From the NCBI GenBank assembly GCA_025890175.1, contig JANPYM010000001.1, positions 4,062,340-4,126,339 on the forward strand: 64,000 nt of DNA, given 5' to 3'. Shown one piece after another: positions 44,246 to 55,449 of this stretch. Every line of letters starts with the position of its first letter. Position 1 is the stretch's first letter. This stretch comes from Ciborinia camelliae (Eukaryota; Ascomycota; Leotiomycetes; Helotiales; Sclerotiniaceae). The position numbers and the translations under genes are program-made. Below the pieces are notes generated by a model, which had not been told where the DNA came from, searched no databases, and saw only the letters and a list, made by a program, of their open reading frames with translations.

Positions 44246-46958
44246 GACACAGACCTTTTCTTCGCGGGCCGGTGATTCGAGTCGATTCTGGGAATCCTAT
44301 CTTTTTCATAGGTCAATAATACATTTCTTTTTGGTTACCTATTAGAACCTATCTCCGGAGATAGAGTGGCTAGATAGTACATATACACATACAAACGGGC
44401 GTGACTTTACCATATACTTTGTCTCGTTTTGACTGTGCCTTTCTTCGTTGATCTCGCAAATATCAAATATCTATTTTACTCAAATGTAATCATCATCTCC
44501 AAAGCTATTTCCTGATACCTGAAACTCTCTAATTTCAAATACATTTTTTTTCTGTTGCGTTTCTTTCCTCTCTCTATTTACCAGTTTCATCATCTTCTTC
44601 AAAATGATTGCTCATTCCCAACCTCACCTCCTTAAATCCCAGATACAATTTCTTTCTCTTTCTCAATCCTCCCTTGCACATTCATGCCGTCTTCATAGAT
44701 ACATCAGCACACGCCCCTATCCGTTACACTCTTCCTCTTTATATCAAATCATGCCATCGCGATGCATATATACCCTCAAATATCATACACACACTGAATC
44801 ATCTTAACGATATGCATATATATACACATATCTCCCCCCCCCCTTCTCCCTCTATCTTCCAAACAAAAATCCCCATACATTATCTATACCTAGGTAACTT
44901 CTTATCCATCTTCCTCTTGCTCCTGCTCTGAAAGAGCAGCCTTCCATGTTATGGGAAAGAATATTTTAAACTATATATCTATTATGTCATATCATATTTT
45001 GATAAAATAAATGAATATGTACATACACCATGAGCAATCCTCACCAAATCCCAAGTCGAAAACTCTTTACACCAAAGATCCTCCATATCAAAACCCTATC
45101 AGTACAAAACAAAACAAAACAATTCAAATAGTATTTTACAACCCTAAAAATAATAAAACGTACCCCTCACCCCTCAGAAGCGCAAATCAAATGAGGCACA
45201 GGAATTAAGGCGAGGAAAACAATCCTCCAGCGTAGCTACTGTCTATACCTATATATAAATATACAAGTAACCCAACCCAAATATATCAAAATTTGCAACG
45301 ATAGAAAGAAGGTAAATTTAATGGACGGGTAAAATCACAACACAAATATGATAGGGTGGAAGATGTCTGGGGTTTGATACCTAGGTAGGATTTGTATATA
45401 GAGTGTGGATGTAGATTTAAGATTACTGGGGTGAGGAGTGTAAAGAAAAGAAAAGTAAAGTGAATGATGATGATGGGTTGTAAGATTTGTAGGGAATGGA
45501 ATTGTGAAATGGAAATGGAAATGGGGGTATTGGGATGTGGTTATTTTGGGGAGGGGGGTGAGTGGTTATGTATGTATGTGTGGATGTTTGATATCATATA
45601 TTATATTGTGTTTTATCGAAACGAGTTGCCATTTATTATTTAAAGGGGAATGAATGGAAGGGGAAGATTTTGTCCCTGGGTACCTACCTAGCTAGGTAAT
45701 TGAATCTAAAGAGATGGTCCGATAAATATTATCACCTCCCAAAAGAATCGGACAATATAAACTTCCATTCTTGGGGACATATCGTAAACTGGTATTAATC
45801 GGAAGAAATCCAACACTTTAACTATCCGCAATATCTCTTAACCACATCACATTTCAAAACAGCAATCATCCCCTGGGTGAAAATTTGACAATAATGCGTA
45901 CAAAACTATCCCAGTTTCTCAACCATAAACCAGTCTTCCTCGTCAAGAACCTCGTCACCCAGCTCGGCCCCTTCACTTCTGCATCTCTTAGTAGGCCCTC
46001 CTAAGACTTCTTTGCCCTTTTCCCTTCGTCTTCGCTCGCGGTTTCCTTCACTTGTAGCAACGCTATCCACATTTTCAAGCTCAACCATACCCCCCCATTC
46101 AATATTTTAATCGACGGCGACGCGCTAGATTAACTTGCAAGTAACCCTTCAAAGCCAACTTGGGGGAGACATGTTCTGAGCTTGGTTGAGCTGAGTCTTT
46201 CTCTGATTACATTTTCGTGCTGAGTACTTACTCAACTTGATGTATTCATATTATAAAACTCTCTTCGCCGCTGCACCGCGCAGGAAGCTTGCGGGGATAG
46301 GGGCTGAGGGGCAGGTTGCCGCGTGACTGTCATACCGCTGCCCACTCCCAATCAACAACCAAAATCCATCGAGGGATTTAGTTTGAAGAAGATACCGCGC
46401 AGCCTCAAATTGTCTCCTGGAGTGACGTTACTGTAGTAAATCTGGCATTCCTACTCGTGACGAGAGGTTGGGAAATTCTGCCATTCTTCACCGTCATCTC
46501 AAGTTCTGAGCTGGACGTGAAACATTCAAACTCCTGCGTTCGTCTAATGGTTCTCTGGATCTTCAGCAACAGTTGGGAAGATTATCTACATATGATCAAT
46601 GCTATCTCTTTGGATTTAGTTGAAGTATTTATTCTATCAAAATAAACCAGACATTGCGGGAAAAAGTGCCGGCCGGGAACATTCCAAACTCCGTCACAAC
46701 TGTTGCTCGCGCTAGCTTAATTATTCCACCAATCACCAGTGAAAGTTAAATTCTTCCTCAGTACTTGTATTCATTACCATCAATTATCTGCCTAGATCTT
46801 CAACTCGTTGTTATATGTTTATCATCTCTATTGCTTGGTCCAAGTCAGTCCACACTTAGCGAATCGTATAACTATCTACAGCAATCAAGTCTTCTAATAC
46901 TTCACGCACTCGCCCATTTACCTCTACAGCACCATCGCTAGGGATAAATTATTCCAAA
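44246..46958. other. Gene-poor stretch
   Basis: The first 120 bases are the 3'UTR of paralogue B, alignable with that of A. Beyond lie CT-rich and AT-rich tracts, GATGATG and GGAAATGG repeats near 45465-45520 and a TACCTACCTAGCTAGGTA palindrome near 45680. One short frame at 45906-46088 is listed apart. Confidence 0.6.
45906..46088 (-). CDS. Possible small ORF, 60 residues
   Basis: An ATG-started frame encodes a highly charged 60-residue peptide (MVELENVDSVATSEGNRERR, ending DEEDWFMVEKLG). There is no repeat bias and no domain. It could be a small gene, the last exon of a longer one or chance. Confidence 0.25.
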   Translation of the reverse strand: MVELENVDSVATSEGNRERRRREKGKEVLGGPTKRCRSEGAELGDEVLDEEDWFMVEKLG

Positions 46959-47436
46959 ATGCTTGGTCGCATCCTCCTCACCCTATCTGCACTTTCCCAA
47001 GGTATCACCCCGTTCATCGCTGATTTCAATCACACGCACGTCTACAATCCCCGCTGGCCCCCTCATGCCAAATTTCACAATGGCCAAACCCTCTCTATGG
47101 GCGCTGGACTCTGCCTCATAACCTTAAATATACTATACCTGGCGCTTTCCAATGATCTTGAGTTCAAATAAGAAAGTAAAGTCCGAGAAAGGGAAAGCAT
47201 CAGAATCATCAGAGTTGATGACGATGAGAAAAATGACGCGGGATAGTATGATCACGGCGGCGATTACGGGGAGCTTGTATTGGATTGCGGGACTGAGTGC
47301 GATATTGTATCCGGGGAGTAAGGCGGTGGATCCGGAGTTTGGGGATGGATTTCCCCAGGCGATCGTTTTTCCTGTTTTTGCGGGAATGGCGATTGGAGGG
47401 GCTTGGATGGAGGTTAGGAGTTTGGAGAGTGCTTAA
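46959..47436 (+). CDS. DUF6640-like small membrane protein with a frame break
   Basis: The first part (MLGRILLTLSALSQGITPFI, then NPRWPPHAKFHNGQTLSMG and GLCLITLNILYLAL) ends at a TAA at 47170. A frame one base further on continues with MTRDSMITAAITGSLYWIAG, YPGSKAVDPEFGDGFPQAI and FAGMAIGGAWMEV. Together these give the expected four membrane segments and the PRWPPHAKFH block of the family. I tested the GT/AG pairs between the parts and found none that repairs the frame, so a one-base indel between about 47124 and 47165, real or an assembly error, is the best explanation. Its role is unknown. It lies just upstream of the UstYa gene's 3' end. Confidence 0.7.
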
Positions 47437-47634
47437 GAAAGGAGAAGTGAGGAAAGGCAGGAAGGCGCTGGGCGATAATATCTCTGAATGCTGCTATATC
47501 ACGGGAAAGAGATGAGGGGAAAAAAGAAAAATAAGGAGTGATGAGATGTCATTTTTGGATCTCAGAAAAGGACATGTGACGTTTCTCTTAACATAGTTCG
47601 AATTTGGATAACTTTATGATCTCCGAGTCACGAA

Positions 47635-48728
47635 TCACGGAATTCCAGGTAGAATTATCTCTCCTTCTTTCGGTTGCACATCTAACTTTCCATCCTCACC
47701 CCAAGGTGCCTGATGTTCCTCCGCAAATTTCCGTATATCATCAAAATTCTTGCATTTAAAATCACGGTTGAAATCTGGGTATATGTGAGAATGTTTGCCG
47801 GACATTGCCCAAAGATATGGATGTGCGCCTGTGTCTGCTGTGCACATTAGACGTTGACGAATGGTGTCTAGACAGTGGTCTGTGATGAATTAGTGGACAC
47901 AGTCATCAAGATTGGGAGATAAGGTGCATACTTATATGCGCTTTCAGGACAAATTCTTCGTTTTTGAAAGGTCCTTCTCCGAGATTGTGATAGTATTCGG
48001 AGTTGTAGTAAAGACCTTTTCGGAGGAGATTCTACATATTATGGGCGTCAGATTATGGCATCTGAGAGCAAGTGCTATTCAGGATTGGAAGTTCTCACCA
48101 AACAATGCAATTGATGAAGCACTTCCACCGTAGCAGGATACCCAGGACCTCCATCTTTCTCGTCGACTCTGAAATGATCGAGTGATATTCCGGCCCTGGG
48201 TGCATCTTCTATTGGGATGATGATCGCTTTGTCTGTCCAGATATGTTAGAAGCATGTTTAATTCAGTTTTTATAAGGTCGGTTGGATAACATACAATTCG
48301 TTCCAAGATCATACCATGCTTGGTCAACTTCTGGGCTGGGGTCTTCTCTGTATATGGTGTTGGTGAATAGTGAACCATTGAACCGGACAGTTTCGTATTT
48401 GATGTCGACATTGTCGAGTATGGGGTCTGAAAGTCAGTATACTTTCGAATCGATCATAGAAGTTTTGCAACTGACTCCAATTTTGACTTGTATGCCTAGC
48501 ACAAGTTTTATCGAGATTCCCTTGGGATTGATATGTGGTGAGATATGTTGCAGTGTTCGAGAGCAGGATAATCACGATAGTGCAAGATATCCAGAAAATA
48601 TTCTGCGCTTTCGAGGAGCTTGTGGTTCTGAGAGAATCGAGAGACGAAATGTGAAGTTTCTCGGCCTCTGTGTATTCATTTTCCAGATTTGCCAAAAATG
48701 GTACACTTGAATCATCTGAGTGTCCCAT
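47635..48728 (-). CDS. UstYa/DUF3328-family oxidase, RiPP-type
   Basis: UstYa-like proteins are membrane-anchored oxidases that cyclise peptides in fungal RiPP (ustiloxin-, phomopsin-, asperipin-type) pathways and act in some other pathways. Five exons are read: 48476-48728, 48295-48426, 48099-48232, 47932-48031 and 47635-47879; lengths sum to 287 codons plus stop. After a cytosolic start (MGHSDDSSVPFLANLENEY) comes one membrane span (FWISCTIVIILLSNTATYL), then the YETVRFNGSL block and both hallmark motifs HQLHC (before the third intron) and HINHC (across the fourth). The C-terminus ends PKEGEIILPGIP. Introns are 49, 62, 67 and 52 bp with canonical ends. All key residues are present, so it looks functional. 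Confidence 0.9.
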
Positions 48729-49469
48729 ATTTGAATTCAAATGAGTTCAAATTCTCAAGAAATGAGTTTTGATGCAAGTAGTACTGTTTCTTAGTTTACT
48801 GGTAAACTAGAAGTTCCTCAGATATCTCACAAAAAAGTCATGGGAGGCACGAAATACCGAAAGTTCGCCGCCACGCCCTCCCACACCGAGTTGCCCTCAA
48901 TGATTTCGAAGTAAGCACTAAAATTATCTCTGTATCTTCATGTATTTTTACAATGTCAGTCTTGATAAGAACATGAAATACCGTCATCGTCATCCGTTAT
49001 ACGAATAATGAACAGACGATGCAAGTTACATTGATTTACACGAAGAAGAATTGATAGCGTTGGATTGTGCATGCATATTTGGGGGTTGAAGGGTCGCCAA
49101 GTTGATACCTCCTTCCCCTTATAGAAGCGAGCCCCACATGTCATCCCACCTCGTGGGATTCTATTTTATTTATTACACGACGGATATATTGAAATTCTAC
49201 CCCGAGTAACTTTATACGACATACGAATCTGACATTCTTAGCATTGAGGTATTGAAGATCTTTTGCAAAACGGCGAATCATACAGCGACTTGTAAGTCTG
49301 GTGACGAATATTTATGACAGGATAATGATGGGCAAGTGTAATCAATGTGTGGATACTACAGTATGATGTGGTGATCTTGACATGACTTCAACAAAACTAT
49401 CTATCTTCATGATCAACCATTCTCTTCCAGAAAGTTATACCCCAGCCCAATTGTCCCAAACGGAGACTT
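48729..49469. other. Intergenic between UstYa gene and precursor
   Basis: Holds the UstYa promoter and the 3' side of the precursor gene. No frame is supported. Confidence 0.55.
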
Positions 49470-49520
49470 TCTCTCCTCTACCACATGAATAACATTGGCC
49501 GCCTACTATCCTTACGCATC
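49470..49520 (-). pseudogene. Broken fifth repeat of the RiPP precursor
   Basis: The same frame continued past Asp97-Ala98 gives, within exactly 17 codons, three stops (TAA, TAG, TAG) and then AANVIHVVEER, which matches the repeat ending. The length and ending show a former fifth repeat lost by nonsense changes. A GTAAGG at the stop could instead be read as a splice donor, but no partner exon was found. Confidence 0.6.
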
Positions 49521-49866
49521 CCGCTTCTCTACGAGATAAGAAAGATATACGACTTGTTCAGGCTCAACATCCCGCTTCTCTACAACATCAAAAAGATTCC
49601 TGGCTTCTTCAGGCTTTGCGTCCCTTTTTGTTACAGTGTACCCAAGATCATGAACATTCACTGGTTGCGCACTCCTCTCTTCTTGTCCTACAACATATAA
49701 AAGATCCAGAGCTTTTTCAGGCTGTGCCTCTCGATTTTCTGAAATTTCTGTTAGCATGACACCATTCATGTACATCAATAGAGTTAAATCACATACCGAT
49801 TGGAGTTGGAAGAGCAATAGCTACTCCGAGCAAACTCAAAACTGTCAATGCGATTGTGACCTTCAT
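49512..49866 (-). CDS. Putative dikaritin-type RiPP precursor with four Kex2 repeats
   Basis: Such precursors are secreted, cut by Kex2 at KR sites, and their short cores are cyclised by UstY proteins. Exons 49797-49866 and 49512-49738 (intron 58 bp, GTATGT...TTTCAG, with CTAAC before it) encode 98 residues. Residues 1-18 are a signal peptide (MKVTIALTVLSLLGVAIA). Four repeats follow at 27-45, 46-62, 63-79 and 80-96; the last three are exactly 17 residues. Each has a [AV]-x-P start and a short hydrophobic core (LLYVVG, LGYTV, LFDVV, LSYLV). The last three end in TKR or EKR, the first in EER. Core tyrosines fit UstY chemistry. A fifth repeat beyond the stop is broken. The core boundaries and the product are inferred. 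Confidence 0.8.
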
Positions 49867-50415
49867 GATGATGGTGAGATGTGAGGAATATGTTTGAGTG
49901 CACGTTGGCGAGATGTCTGAGTGAATGTTGAGATGAGAGTGATCTTGTGCTGTAAACTTGATTTTTCTACTATATTTCAGGATGAAAAGGAAGATATATA
50001 TAAGAAAATGTTGGTCGGAGTGTCACATACGGATATCTGACGTGCTTTTAACCTCCTTCCTAATTCTGTTAAAGCGAGATATTTTCTCGGGTCCTGGTAC
50101 ACATGTAGATTCAAAGGATCAGTTTCTTATGCATAGATGTATGTATCGAGATAAAGACTGTGCCGCAAATACTATAGAGATTTCTGTAAGACTAGTCATA
50201 AGTCAATGTATTCATCCGAGTTGCCCAATGATATTTAAATTCTTACATTAGCTGCTTTATCTTTGCTCTCCTCATGGTGATATTCATTCTGTGATATCTG
50301 ACAGCAGACAGCTGGCGGAGCTTTCCGAACCAGAGAAGAGATTGCGCCATATCTTTCTTATTATTTGGAAGTTGTTACTGATCCCAACTTTGTCTCACGA
50401 GAACTTTGAATTCAG
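49867..50415. promoter_or_regulatory. Divergent promoter of precursor and second UstYa-like gene
   Basis: The two genes start back to back about 550 bases apart, which allows joint control. No binding site could be named with confidence. Confidence 0.45.
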
Positions 50416-51069
50416 ATGGTGATGGGTCTTGGAGGCATGAGAAATCCAAGTATCATGGACTCTAAACGCGCGAGATATGATCAGCTTCCACTTGATGAGG
50501 ATTTAAATCCACCAGAAGAAAGAAAGACCACTATCATCACACGACGATTTCTCCACGGTCTACTATGTGCAGTAGTCATAGTATTGATTACGATCGGTAC
50601 ATTCTGGGCATGGTCTCACAAACGCCCAAATCTGCCTCAATACATCGACTGCGGTTCATCAACCGAAGAAGCGCTCGCAAAAGGCTGTGTGATGGAACCT
50701 ATGATATACGGCTGGGTTCCCAAAGAATGTTATTTCGAAGAACTCAGCAAGCAATACTCTCCCTTCGAAGACCGAGAATGGTACACCGATGATACCTACT
50801 CAGTAAAGATCCCGCCCTCAGATCTCTGGGCGGGAAAGAGAAAACACGTTTTTACCCACATGTATCACTCGACACATTGTTTTTTCCTGTGGAGGAAATT
50901 GGCACTAGGGATTGCGAGGAGGACGGATTATTTGGATGATAAGTCGTTGGAGTTGGAACATGCGGATCATTGTTCTGAAATCTTGGATCATTATGGGGGA
51001 GAGACGATGGATTCGACGAATGATGTTGTGTTGGGATTTCATAGATGTGAAAGATTGACTTGGGCTTAG
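50416..51069 (+). CDS. UstYa-like membrane protein, second subtype
   Basis: The single frame gives 217 residues. A cytosolic start (DQLPLDEDLNPPEERK) is followed by a membrane span (FLHGLLCAVVIVLITIGTFW) and a lumenal part with CGSSTEEALAKGC, a WVPKEC block and DREWYTDD. Two HxxHC-like motifs follow: HSTHC and HADHC, the latter in an ELEHADHCSEIL helix. This is the layout of the divergent UstYa-related subgroup common in fungal secondary-metabolite and RiPP loci. It faces away from the precursor gene. Upstream in-frame ATGs are close together, so the exact start is open. It is probably a second oxidase on the same peptide, which is inference. Confidence 0.8.
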   Translation: MVMGLGGMRNPSIMDSKRARYDQLPLDEDLNPPEERKTTIITRRFLHGLLCAVVIVLITIGTFWAWSHKRPNLPQYIDCGSSTEEALAKGCVMEPMIYGWVPKECYFEELSKQYSPFEDREWYTDDTYSVKIPPSDLWAGKRKHVFTHMYHSTHCFFLWRKLALGIARRTDYLDDKSLELEHADHCSEILDHYGGETMDSTNDVVLGFHRCERLTWA

Positions 51070-51815
51070 GAAGTAACTGATGGAAGGGAACATTTTCGAG
51101 AGAAACGCACGGGATTTTGCAATGCTATTGTATGGTGGAAAGAAGAAAATGAAAGATGGCTATTTCACGTGCAAGATACTTCAGTTCCCTGAATAAGTGG
51201 TGGACCTAGAATTGGATGACATTTCTATCTTCGGGATTTGTTCAACTAATGTTATGCTTCGATGAATTTCGCATCGGAAACTATGAATAGTGAGCCATTG
51301 AAGATACAACTCCTTACACCACCTGATGCCGCACTAGTCTAGTCATGAAACGAAAAAATAAGAACAACGGGAAACGGACATGATGCATATGGCTCTAAGA
51401 TTGCGTAGCCAACTGTGAGGTCATCATTATCTAGAAAATATGGACATTTTAACTGCTATACCTCTTCATGAACCATATCCCTCCGATACTTATCAAGCAT
51501 AGTTACTCATCATCAAACTATCAGTAAGTTATCACAGATATAGACACTCTCAACTTATCAGGATCTAGAAGCTTCCCAGCTGCAAGCACCAAGTTCTAGT
51601 TGTGACTTATGCTTCTACGGAGTGGAAGTCTCTAAAAGCTCTTTCTGCAGAAGCCCAATGGTCAAGCCCCTTATATTGTATTCAATTAAGGTGGATATAT
51701 GTATCGAAATCCAGTATCCCGTATCACAGTTCCATTGCAGGGGGAAATACCCAACATATTGCCAATATCAATCTGCAGATACCTCTTTCTTGGGGCTTCA
51801 TATATGAAAGCTAAG
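51070..51815. other. Intergenic; nothing supported
   Basis: Only short frames are present. It separates the RiPP locus from the phosphotransferase relic. Confidence 0.55.
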
Positions 51816-52355
51816 TTAGTTCATATTTTGTATAGAATCGACTGTATTCGAATATGTCTTGCGCATACAAGTTGCACATGAAATGCGCATGATTTCTGCG
51901 TGTTTCTGGCCCGCGGTTACTAGGCTGCCCATATCAAGCACATAACCAAAATCAATACCACCGATAACCTCCGTCGCGAGGTACCATGTACCGTTTGAAT
52001 TAGAACCATGGTCGATTAATCATGGAACAGGAATCATTATTTGCTGGGAAACTAATTTCAGACCGTTGACTTCGTTAGTGATGCGCTCCTGGTTGAACGA
52101 TCTTTCCCATACAAACAGTCCACTAGTCAAATCTATATTCCGTGGAAGTCGCGACGTTTTCTTGAACATTTTGATTGTGTATTTGTATACAACATTCTTC
52201 TGGGACTGTACCCAGTGAATGGCATTCTCATCTTCGAAGATTGACTGCTTTGAGTCATGCGATGATTTTTGGCTAAGGTTTGGTGGTTCGATTTCATCAA
52301 CTGGGGTGTAGATTATTGGAAACAGAGTTGATGTGAGTTGAATCCAGCTTCCAGG
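51816..52355 (-). pseudogene. Truncated aminoglycoside-phosphotransferase-like gene
   Basis: One minus frame is open from 52355 to 51816 except for a TGA at 52020-52022. It reads VVYKYTIKMFKKTSRLPRN, ERITNEVNGLKLVSQQ, IMIPVP-stop-LIDHG and NGTWYLATEVIGG, the N-lobe pattern (E...L...I.VP..I..G...G..YL.TE.I.G) of fungal APH/kinase-like proteins. The catalytic C-lobe (HGD, DWE) is missing. So it is both truncated and interrupted; a spliced live copy cannot be made from what is here. Confidence 0.6.
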
Positions 52356-53494
52356 TTAGTATCGTTACTATTTTTCGGGATCGTAGGAGTTATGATGATA
52401 AAATATCAGATAAAGATGAAATGTAGAAGGTAGGGGGCTAGCTAGGAGGCAGGCCATTATGTAGAAGAGGTGGGTGGTATGATAGCGCTGTATAGCAGGA
52501 TCCCCAGACAACACAAGAAGTCTACATCGATAACAAGGCAATTGATCAGTTCAGTGCAGGGTCCGTTCTTGTTATAACAAGGAGTTTTGAGCATAGTATC
52601 AAACTGATTGACATATCGGTAGTTGAGATTGTTGATGTGTGTGCAAGAGAAAAAGAGGGAGAGAATAATCTGTAACAAAAGTCTATGGAGAAAAAAGTGA
52701 ATATAATTGATCGAGGAAATAATCCGAGTTTTGTAGACATGCAACAAAAAAAGAGTTAAAGTAATTGATTGGGTGAGGAGAGATGTTATGGACCTGTGGT
52801 AAATTATGGAATAGGGATCAGATGAGAATATGAGACTACAATAGGTATTGAATGACTCTAGGTAGCTAAAAAAAAAAACTGTCCCTGTAGTAGCCAGCTA
52901 ATATTCCAAATATCTAAATTTTTATAACTTTAGTAGCTCGATCAAGCGAGATGCGAAAAGGACGCGAAAGCCAATGCCTTGGAATCAATAGGGGATCTAC
53001 TTAGCCAAACTAGCTTCTCGATGACATTGCCCACACTAAATTGCCCATGGCTTTTCTTTGCAAACGAGCTGATGTAAAAAGATGTGGGCGTGGAAGTCTA
53101 CTCATAGCACTCACTGCCTTAATCCATTAATGTTTTCGAACCCTTTACTAAAATCAACAGGATATTTCCGAAATGCCATCACCATCACTCTGATCAGAAA
53201 TCCTTCTAGTTGTCATCATGCGTTGAAAATTAAATTCAAAACATTCATACACGCAATAGCATAAATTTATGTGACTGAAGTAAAATCAAACCTGCAATCG
53301 ATGATCCAATGCATTATAATCCGGATATTCTCAAGTTCCCATAAATAGCCAGGCATCAGCGCCAGAAACTCCTTTTCGTAAAAATACATAGTCCAGCTGC
53401 CCCAGCAGAAACAAACTGTTTATCTAGCCGTCAAGAAAACCAATTCGTCTATTCATTCATGTTTGTCACCTCTCCCATAAGTAACCCTCTTAAG
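52356..53494. other. Intergenic; nothing supported
   Basis: AT-rich with short frames. It includes the 3' flank of the cupredoxin gene. Confidence 0.6.
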
Positions 53495-54289
53495 TTACAT
53501 GACCAAAAGTCCCGCCACACCCAACGCACCAGTAAACGCCATCCAACCCGCCATCGCCATACCCGCACCACTTGACGAGCTAGCACTAGCACTTGTAGAT
53601 GAACCCGTGGCACTTGTAGATGAGCCTGTAGTACTGCTACTAGAGCCCGACGAACCCGAGCTTCCAGCCTTCACAGGCGCAAACGTACCACCTACAAGTC
53701 CTGGAGGGTTCTTGGTAGCATCTTGATTAAGTTTCTTTGCTGCATCTGCGAATTGGGTGAGGGTTTTGCTATTGTCGGCTCTGGGTGGCATGTTAGAATA
53801 GGAACATGGGATACGGGGGGCAAAAAATTGAGAGAGGAAAAGAAAGACTTACGGGACGTTGACGGCTCCCACCATTCCGCCCTCACAATGTCCCGGGAAT
53901 CCGCAATAGAACCAAATCGGCTTTGTGTCATTCACTTTTACACTGAATACCGAGGGGTTCCCGTCGCTGCTCGTAGTTAAGATTGGTCCAGAATAGAATC
54001 CAGTGCCATTACAAGGAGAGGCAAATGCAGCCTGTGCGACGGAGTGGGTTGCGGGGAAAAAGTGGAATTCGAGGGTTGTGTTTACATCGGCTTTTGTTTC
54101 ATTTGGGGAGAAAGTGAGTTTACCACCAGAACCAACGAGAATGGTGTGGGTTGGATCGGAGGGAGAGGTGCTGGTTGTGGTTGAAGGAGTGACGGCGCTG
54201 GAGGAGGAGCTAGCATCGGCGGCTGCGCCGTATGCAGCAAAAGTGAAGGGAAGAGCTCCGAGGAGGAAGGTAATTTTGCTGAAATGCAT
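53495..54289 (-). CDS. GPI-type plastocyanin-like cupredoxin
   Basis: Fungal extracellular Ser-rich cupredoxins bind copper at the wall; they carry electrons or help copper handling. Exons 53853-54289 and 53495-53780 (intron 72 bp, GTAAGT...CACCCAG) give 240 residues. A signal peptide (MHFSKITFLLGALPFTFAAY) and a Ser/Thr linker precede the cupredoxin domain (~50-145). Type-1 copper ligands are visible: His in ATHSVAQ, then Cys, His and Met in YCGFPGHCEGGM. A Ser/Thr-rich stretch (~175-215) and a hydrophobic end (MAMAGWMAFTGALGVAGLLV) after SSSSGAG suggest a GPI anchor. N-glycosylation sites are present. Minus-strand second-exon ATG (MPPRAD) is not a start. Confidence 0.92.
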
Positions 54290-55449
54290 ATTGAAATATT
54301 ATTTGTGTTTGCGATACGAAAACCAATGATTATGTATTGATTGATTGAATGGATTGAAGGAGGTGTGAAGAGAAAAAATATGCTGAAGACTTTCAAGCTT
54401 TGGAGATTATGAGGAGATCAAGATCTAGATTGAGATGAGGAGTTGAGAACTAAACAAAGGCAGTTGCTTAGTTATATAACAATCATACCACGCCTCTTTC
54501 TTCTTTGATCTTCGTAAACGCCATACTAAAAAAAGCTATTCGCGATGACATCCTCAAACTAAGCCCCTCGAATTCAATTGCATCCGAAACTGATACGACA
54601 AAATAACCGCTCCATATTGGTCCCCGAATACGACCTCAAGTTTCGGTTCACTCATCACCAACCGAACTTCTACTTTAATTGACCGGCATTTGCACCCCCC
54701 AAATAATCAAGAATATCACACCAATCACTCCAGGGCTGAGGTAACAGCATCTGATAGGTTCGGTTATTTTCAAAAATATTCAAAATATTGTTGTAACGCT
54801 ATGTAACCCCTGGGATCTATTCTGATCCCCCGCGCTAATCTCAAACAGAAATGGCTCATGATGGTCGACTTCGATGCAAGTTTGACAGGAGAAATTCGTT
54901 GCCGAGAGAAATCTCTTACAACAACATGTAAATATTTGTAAGTGGCTTGAACATTGAAACGCGATCTGAAGAGGGCGCAGCAAATTATGATGCTTTCATG
55001 TCTTGTTCTTGATTTGTGTGGTGGTACGTGGTATCTCTTGTGACCCGCTGGCCCGAATGACGACCTCTTTACTGCGGACAACAATTCAATGGGCTGCTAA
55101 ATTTGTAGTTCTTTTTGTGAACATCATTGGAGGTTTTAAACTGCCATACCGGATATTTCTATTTACAAATCAAATAGATATTCTGATAAGGAGTATTTTC
55201 GAGTTCTATGTCCGAGTTGTTTGCGGAGTGAGTGATTTGTGCCTCTCTCGAAGGATGTTGTCCAACGGTCATACAAGTATGATTTCGTGATGTGACGGTA
55301 CTTTCACATCTCCAAAATTGCTCCATCTTCCACAGATTGGGTATGATTTTAGAGGCGAAACCAAACATCAAACGTGGTTGAGTAACCCTTCGATGAAGCG
55401 TTGAACATGTGTTGTGGCGTTTTATTAATCTTAACCCTCAATCATCTTA
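54290..55449. other. Intergenic; nothing supported
   Basis: Promoter of the cupredoxin gene and 3' flank of the Zn2Cys6 gene. Short frames only. Confidence 0.6.

Noticed and set aside
49490..49515. Splice donor GTAAGG at the RiPP precursor stop
   Set aside because: No acceptor leading to a further repeat frame was found, and the same bases read as an in-frame broken repeat.
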